DNA of 64,000 nucleotides. It comes from Qipengyuania gaetbuli. GTDB lineage: Bacteria; Pseudomonadota; Alphaproteobacteria; Sphingomonadales; Sphingomonadaceae. Numbering within the stretch: position 1 is the first letter of the stretch; every line of letters begins with the position of its first letter. The notes beneath the pieces were generated by a model. That model made no database searches, was not told the DNA's origin, and saw nothing but the letters and a program-made list of their open reading frames with translations. The position numbers and the translations under genes are program-made. Shown piece by piece: positions 63,806 through 64,000 of the stretch. Location: positions 992,001 through 1,056,000 of the forward strand of contig NZ_JAIUZO010000002.1 in assembly GCF_020171365.1 (NCBI RefSeq), in the 5' to 3' direction.

Positions 63806-64000
63806 TGAGGAAAACGAGCCTGGCACTCGCCGCGCTGCTTTGCGCAACCCCGCTGCTGGCCGCCCAGCCGATCGAGGGGCGCTGGATCACGGCCGAAAAA
63901 GACGCGGTGATCACGATCGGCGAGTGTGGCAGTTCGACCTGCGGCCGGATCACCAAGTTCCTCGTCGCACCGCCGCAGGGCCTCGACCAGCGCGATGTGA
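63806..64000 (+). CDS. DUF2147-type secreted protein, N-terminal part (runs off the window)
   Basis: 65 codons, open to the last base. A signal peptide (MRKTSLALAALLCATPLLAA) is followed by IEGRWITAEKDAVITIGECG, then CGRITKFLV: the GxW-x(7-8)-V-x-I-x-x-CG...CGxI pattern of DUF2147 proteins. These small periplasmic or secreted beta-barrel proteins have no known function. GGAGA lies 6 bases before the chosen ATG; an alternative ATG at 63801 is in another frame. Only the N-terminus can be judged. Confidence 0.8.

Overview
The window is a gene-dense, high-GC chromosomal segment of an alphaproteobacterium, most likely order Sphingomonadales, family Erythrobacteraceae (inferred from the style of the protein sequences, the CrbS/CrbR-linked acetate genes, the PabB-PabC fusion, the EF-hand secreted protein beside a two-component system and the lone TonB-dependent receptor). 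I see no rRNA, tRNA, insertion sequence, prophage or CRISPR array. No gap between genes exceeds 300 bases. Both ends cut through genes (acs on the left, a DUF2147-type gene on the right).

Layout. 1-6685: an acetate-utilisation block, with the 3' end of acs, a LuxR-type regulator (CrbR-like), a giant symporter/histidine-kinase hybrid (CrbS-like), a two-subunit sodium:solute symporter and, behind it, a cNMP/CBS/DUF294 protein with a DnaQ-like exonuclease (6811-9340). 9423-15757: PHA depolymerase, ABC exporter, M13 peptidase and UppP. 15855-18273: small envelope proteins, phenylalanine hydroxylase and PPK2. 18270-22990: a minus-strand acyl-CoA catabolic operon (acyl-CoA dehydrogenase, CoA-transferase, thiolase, MaoC/HTD2-like hydratase) headed by a small lipoprotein. 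23083-29930: lipoprotein, RecQ, then a plus-strand run with an SPFH protein, an Arc-type repressor, a hydrolase, a small membrane protein, a beta-helix protein, a DksA-type zinc finger and Psd. An AT-rich 28-bp palindrome sits over the SPFH promoter.

29927-41936: minus-strand GNAT-RibA-Xth; a probable small RNA with its own promoter and terminator (32331-32455); LolA; RpmG; the ArfB-RluA-PabBC operon; a HerA-like ATPase; an OmpR/EnvZ-like two-component pair and a six-EF-hand secreted protein; cupin and VOC proteins. 41997-50627: Xaa-Pro aminopeptidase; an ATGA-coupled operon of oligopeptidase, M1-like HEXXH protein and thioesterase; alanine dehydrogenase; DUF389 protein. 50637-64000: FtsK, ThiE-like, YggS, TonB receptor, GlnD coupled to an acyl-CoA synthetase, Lgt coupled to a MidA-type methyltransferase, and the start of a DUF2147-type gene.

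The most distinctive items are the unannotated structured RNA at 32331-32455, the SPFH/Arc unit with its operator-like palindrome, the complete acetate-sensing and uptake circuit, and the M1-like protein fused by translational coupling between a peptidase and a thioesterase.
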